Assembly (NCBI GenBank): GCA_033439295.1
Contig: JAVTLE010000021.1
Span: forward strand, 1,426,009-1,490,008
Reading direction: 5' to 3'
Length of the DNA stretch: 64,000 nt
From: Deuterostichococcus epilithicus
Lineage: Eukaryota > Chlorophyta > Trebouxiophyceae > Prasiolales > Stichococcaceae
Positions 54,466 through 64,000 of this stretch are shown here, in pieces (the first letter of the stretch is position 1; the number at the start of each line of letters is the position of its first letter). Under the pieces are notes generated by a model that worked only from the letters and a program-made list of their open reading frames with translations, had not been told where the DNA came from and made no database searches. The position numbers and the translations under genes were made by a program.

Positions 54466-55773
54466 CGCCTGTGCACGGGTGGCTCAAAGCTTGGATTCTT
54501 TCAATGTCTGTGGATGGCAGTCTGCGCAACAATCGATCAAGGTTGACGGCATGTGGTGACAACACGGCGCACCATTGGAGCGCTGCTCATGGGCGCCGTG
54601 GTGGCTCGGCGCCCTGCACACAGCACGAACGGCCTTTGTGGTTAGAATGGCCATGTAGCAGCCCATTCTCCGCCGGAGACTGCTCCTCATCAATCATCAG
54701 CGGCCGCGCAATGTGAAAATGAATTTTGGAAAAATTCGTTGTGCTTGATCGCGGAACGAATCGCGAGGCGCGGCTGTATTCACGGAGGTATTCTACAGCG
54801 ACACACCGCAGTTCCACGATGCGAGATCAGCCCTAGGAGTCGAAGGAAACCTTGTTGTACACCGCCGTGCGAGCCCCAGCACTCCCAAATCACGTCGGGA
54901 CGCACACGCAGGCTCTGTCTCGCTGCAGATCGCACGCCAGTACATCTTGGACACATGGAACATGGGGGACGCCGCAAGGCCAAGCAGCCAGGTTGGCTGT
55001 TGCAAAGGCCCATTTGCAAAGTGGCGCGGCTGCGGTACAGCCTTGAAGCCATTGATGGCTCAAGAAGGTGCCTTGCAAGCAATTCGCAGAAGGATTGGCC
55101 TAATGCCGGCCCTCAGCGGGTGTAGGAGTCTCTGCAAGATGGCTGCTCTGCGCACCTAGTTTGACGCCGCACCCGCAGGCGTACGGGACCGAGGCCGCGG
55201 AAGCAAGCCCAGATCGCTATATTAGCATGGGCGTCTCCGCGGCGTGGCGACTCGCCATGCTACACCCGGGTAGGAGAGTCTGGAGCCTTACTCAGTGTGT
55301 CAACGCTGCGCTCGAGCATCGTCTCTCTCTGATGCGCTGACGCCCCCCAGGCCGCACAAGTCGGTCCTCTGGCCGCTCGCCACACGATCGGACACGACAG
55401 AAACGCATAACACGGCTGCGATCAGGCCGATCACGCTTCCAAGGGTGCCCTTCCCACCTTTTGCCCTACTAAACAGACTGGGACCTCATTGGTCATCGTC
55501 CTTTGATTCCCGCGCCGCTGCTGCAGTGCTTTGGTGAGTGCATTGCGCTGGGCCAAGCCCTTTATCGCTTAGCAGCGATTGCCGTGGGTGGAGCTGCAGG
55601 TGCGTGAGCTCCCGTTGCACTGGCCGCCTGGCGGCGCCCATCGCCTGGTGCCTGCGCTGTCTTTGCATTTGCACACCGCGTTTGAAGGAGTCTGCACACC
55701 GGCTACAGCGCTCACAGCCGGAGATGGAGGCATTTCTGAGCCGTTGTTGATGCCTTGCAGGCCGTGGAGCGTC
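54466..55773. promoter_or_regulatory. Divergent intergenic region: Gln-rich gene and ubiquitin-eL40 promoters
   Basis: About 1.3 kb between two divergent starts. It includes a TATA-like CTATATTA near 55217-55224 and an ATTGG (inverted CCAAT) near 55487. Both are weak guesses at promoter elements. The leader of the ubiquitin gene lies at the right end. No ORF with coding features. Confidence 0.4.
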
Positions 55774-57103
<1,330 letters not shown>

Positions 57104-57617
57104 TCTGGAGCTGCGCCGCAACCTCTGTTGCTGTCGAGCATGCTTGCGGTGTCTGTAGTGCGCGCATCGTGTAAGCAGCGTTACACTCTCTGCTGAATCT
57201 CGAGCACCCTCCATTCCCAGCTCTTGAATCACTGCCACTCATCCAGCTAATTGTCCATTTCTCTGAAAATCCTCTCACACTCTCGCTGATTGTGGTCGTG
57301 CCATGCCGGCCCCACTTGAGCGTATTCCACCCGCTCGCGCCTTCGTTTTCAAATGGTGTGAACAGTGCTCCCGCGCTGCCACCCATCTTTTCTTCCCCTC
57401 TTCTGTTCTCGTTCAGGTTTCGCTCTCCTCTCGTTTATTCATTTAACGTACTAGTGTTTGCATGATCCAATCGACTGCAGAAATGAACTGGTTTGCTATA
57501 TATCCCGAAAAAATCTAGATATGCAGCGGCACATTCCTTGTTCAACGCCTGTGACACTTAAATCTGCGAATAGGGACGCTCAGAATGTGGCCACAAGTGC
57601 TGGAGTCACGCCTGGTC
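57104..57617. other. Intergenic between convergent ubiquitin-eL40 and NTRC ends
   Basis: About 510 bases, lower in GC than the exons, with the 3' UTRs of both genes. TGTAA at 57170-57174 belongs to the ubiquitin gene. No gene seen. Confidence 0.5.
57170..57174 (+). terminator. TGTAA polyadenylation signal of ubiquitin-eL40 (putative)
   Basis: Chlorophyte-type TGTAA, 67 bases after the TGA stop. Confidence 0.45.
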
Positions 57618-61843
<4,226 letters not shown>

Positions 61844-62067
61844 CTATAACCCGCAGTTACTGTGCGTCGTCAAGAACAGAAGATCAGGCCATGCGGTCGC
61901 AGGAGCTTTGCCCAGAGCTGTGCTGTCGACGCATGCGTGTGGCCTCACCTTTCGTTCGTGGTTAGCTGCTGGTCAAAGCCTAATCTGCCACCTCAGTTGT
62001 CATCGGTCAGCCCAGCAGCCTCGGGTACAGAACGGCTACTGCGCGGAATCTGCATTTGCCGTGCGAC
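61844..62067. promoter_or_regulatory. Shared divergent promoter region, NTRC and mL41
   Basis: Only 224 bases separate the ATGs of two genes pointing apart, so both promoters and leaders must share this gap. No clear TATA box. Confidence 0.55.
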
Positions 62068-62690
62068 ATGTCTCTGGTGGCGTCCATTTTGGGTGGTCTC
62101 GGACGGGCGCGCCGCGTGCCGAGGTCAGGTCTGTGGCAACTCACATCTAAGCGGGGCCCCCGGAACTTTTACAAAGGCAAAGGCTGCTTGCCCACCGGCA
62201 AGCACACTCGCAAAGGTGTTGGACCTGCTCTATGCATGACCTGATTTGGTTCCATGCTCATGGCGGATTAAACCTGGTCAAAAGCGACATGCAGCGTCTG
62301 CGCGGCGGCGTGCGGCGTCTGCGCAGCAGCAAATGCCTTTGCTTGCACGACAGCAATTGGATGCATTAGCGGCTGGATGCATTCCAAAATTTCTATTTGA
62401 CATGTATCACGTGCTGTCAGAACCACCTGCATCGAGCAGTATCGAGATCTTAGCAACGCTCATGTGCAGGCGGCTACGTGCTTGACCAGACCAAGCTACC
62501 AGACATTGTGGTGCCGGACCTGAAGGACTTCAAGGTGACTGACCTCGCACGAGCATGAGGGACCTGCACACTGCAATCAGAAGCGCCGACAACTTATTTC
62601 TGAAGATGCGCTGCCATGCCCCTGTGACAGCGTCAGTGGACTTGTTTGCAGCTCAAGCCGTACGTCGCGTACACAGCACCCAAGAAGTGA
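62068..62690 (+). CDS. mrpl41: Mitochondrial large-subunit ribosomal protein mL41
   Basis: Three exons close in phase to 83 residues: 62068-62215, 62470-62534, 62652-62690. The start MSLVASILGG is followed by the family block LTSKRGPRNFYKGKGCLPTG, then KHTRKGGYVLDQTKLPDIVV, PDLKDFKLKPYVAYTAPKK and the stop. This order (basic N-terminus, RGPRNFYKGK, PDL..FKLKPYV) is that of the mL41 family (older name MRP L27/L41) in plants, fungi and animals. The N-terminus can serve as mitochondrial signal. It belongs to the mitoribosome large subunit. The neighbouring NTRC gene points the other way. Confidence 0.92.
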
Positions 62691-62794
62691 CGGCGCAGAG
62701 GAGCCCTTTGCACGGTGCTCTGCTCGGCTGGGTTGCGTGGAAACAGGGGCATCTGTGAGGCTTGTGGGGCGGCTGCCGTGCGCTGCAAGTCGCC

Positions 62795-64000
62795 ATGGTA
62801 CGATGCGAGACACACTGCATTGGCGGGACAGCGTGTCGCACTGCGTAACACCTGACGATGTTGCACCCCCCCCCCACACACACACACAGAAGGGGAAGCG
62901 CCGGTCGCTGCAGGCGCGCCCTACCAACAGCGAGACGTCAACCTCCGATGACGAGGTGAGCCGTCGCCCCTTGGTGCAGCAGCACTGCAATGCGAATCAC
63001 CACCAGTGCCAGGCTTGAAGACACAAGGTTTCGTAACGAAGCTCAGACCCAGGGTACACAGCATTGCAGAATGAGTCATGAATCATGAGCGGCCGGATGC
63101 CGGCGCCAAGTGATCGCCGCGCTGGGTACTCACAGGAGTCTGAATTGAGCGAGCAGCTAGACACGGGCTTCCTGGCGGCATTTGCCAAGATCAAGCAACG
63201 GGACGCGTCCATCTACGAACCGGACAGCAGGCTGTTCGACGATGGGGACAGCGGCGACGAGGCCGAGGACGGGGACAGCGACGATGGTGGCGGCGAGGCG
63301 CAGGCCGCCCGCAGGAAGCAGGCGCCAAAGGCGCTGCGCCAAGTGCTGGCCGAGCAGGTGCTGCACCGCTGGCGGTTTCTTGGAGCGCTCGGGCGCTGCT
63401 GCCTTGCATTTGACGCTGCTGCCAAAGCATGCTTCTGGCGCACGGGCCCGCCTCCTGCGAGCCATGCTTTTGTGCCTGCACTGTATTGGGTGAGGGCGCA
63501 TGTGGATTCATTCGACACAGAGTCGATGTGGCCTCCTATTCCATTCAGGCGTTGGAGGGTGGCGCAGACAGCGACAGCGATGATGGCCGTCGCCGGCCGC
63601 AAATATACAACCAGGAGCAGCGGGACGTCAAGAGCGCTTTCCTCGAGGTTTGAAAATGTCTGATGTGATGACAGGTAATGGCTGTCAAGATGAGGGTCGC
63701 GGGAGCTGCAACGCTTGCAATGATCAACGCGGCAGCGGCAATGCTCGCGCGGCAGCAATGCATCACTGTGCGCCTGGCAAGTAGGCCTACCCCACTGCCG
63801 CACGGTGCCCACGGCAGCATGGCCAGCAGAATGCAGCAAACACCAAGCAGCTCATCGAATTTGCGCGTTGTGACTGCACAGCTGCATGGCTGCAGGCGGC
63901 GGGGGAGGTTGACGAGCAGCTCGGCGACGGCGATTTTGGGCAGGTGCTCAAGCGCCCCGCCAAGCCCACAGGTAGCACTCTGGGATTGTCATGCTGGCGG
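62795..64000 (+). CDS. KRI1: KRI1-family ribosome-biogenesis protein, N-terminal part
   Basis: Visible exons join in phase: 62890-62955 (KGKRRSLQARPTNSETST), 63136-63357, 63549-63647 and 63896-63971; the gene runs off the window. Family features: ESELSEQLDTGFLAAFAKIK then QRDASIYEPDSRLF (Kri1 has A.AKIK..DP.IYD....F), long Asp/Glu/Ser/Gly tracts, and a block ending RPQIYNQEQRDVKSAFLE. Kri1 is a nucleolar protein of 40S subunit assembly. The start is open: either ATG 62795-62797 followed at once by a GT donor, or ATG 62858-62860 reading in frame through the C/CA-rich stretch into 62890. The first keeps the pyrimidine run as an intron end; the second makes it coding. Confidence 0.82.
62866..62889. 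repeat. C10 run plus (CA)n at the KRI1 acceptor
   Basis: Ten C followed by repeated AC up to the AG at 62888-62889. It serves as a strong pyrimidine-type tract if 62890 is a splice acceptor. Such runs are prone to length change. Confidence 0.85.

Overview
The window is nuclear DNA from a photosynthetic eukaryote, most likely a green alga of the core Chlorophyta (trebouxiophyte- or chlorophycean-like). The reasons are GC-rich exons rich in CAG/CTG, many short introns with GT-AG ends, TGTAA motifs shortly after several stop codons, a chloroplast-type NADPH-thioredoxin reductase/thioredoxin fusion (NTRC), an organellar release factor 1, and a cGMP-type protein kinase of the kind green algae keep and land plants mostly lack. 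I saw no rRNA, tRNA, CRISPR array or recognisable transposable element. Genes were modelled by hand from splice signals, frame continuity and family motifs. For nine of them the exon phases close exactly from start to stop.

Layout from left to right. 2-160 (+): end of a GDT1/TMEM165 (UPF0016) transporter gene. ~1042-3306 (+): multi-pass, bestrophin-like membrane protein. 3877-14868 (+): MON2, a giant HEAT/ARM trafficking scaffold in 31 exons. 15239-18641 (+): organellar peptide chain release factor 1. 19212-25726 (-): cGMP-dependent protein kinase with an N-myristoylation-type start. 26799-30102 (+): patatin-like phospholipase. 30843-34564 (-): type II membrane O-fucosyltransferase-like protein. 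~35370-40095 (+): long coiled-coil gene with in-frame stops. 40303-44893 (-): PUM3/Penguin pumilio protein. 45252-46234 (+): small His/Lys/Ser-rich protein. 46928-54465 (-): about 1,550-residue Gln-rich protein of unknown family. 55774-57103 (+): ubiquitin-eL40 fusion. 57618-61843 (-): NTRC. 62068-62690 (+): mitoribosomal protein mL41. ~62795-end (+): KRI1, cut by the window edge.

The genes do not form one pathway, as expected for nuclear DNA. Several do serve translation and ribosome building: RF1, PUM3, eL40 fusion, mL41 and KRI1. Two gene pairs diverge from short shared promoters (PUM3 with the His-rich gene; NTRC with mL41). I found no new enzyme system. The most unusual things are the coiled-coil gene interrupted by TAG/TGA codons, diverged copies of exon edges lying in neighbouring introns of three unrelated genes, a ubiquitin gene whose first coding exon is only ATGCAG, and the large Gln-rich protein with internal repeats.
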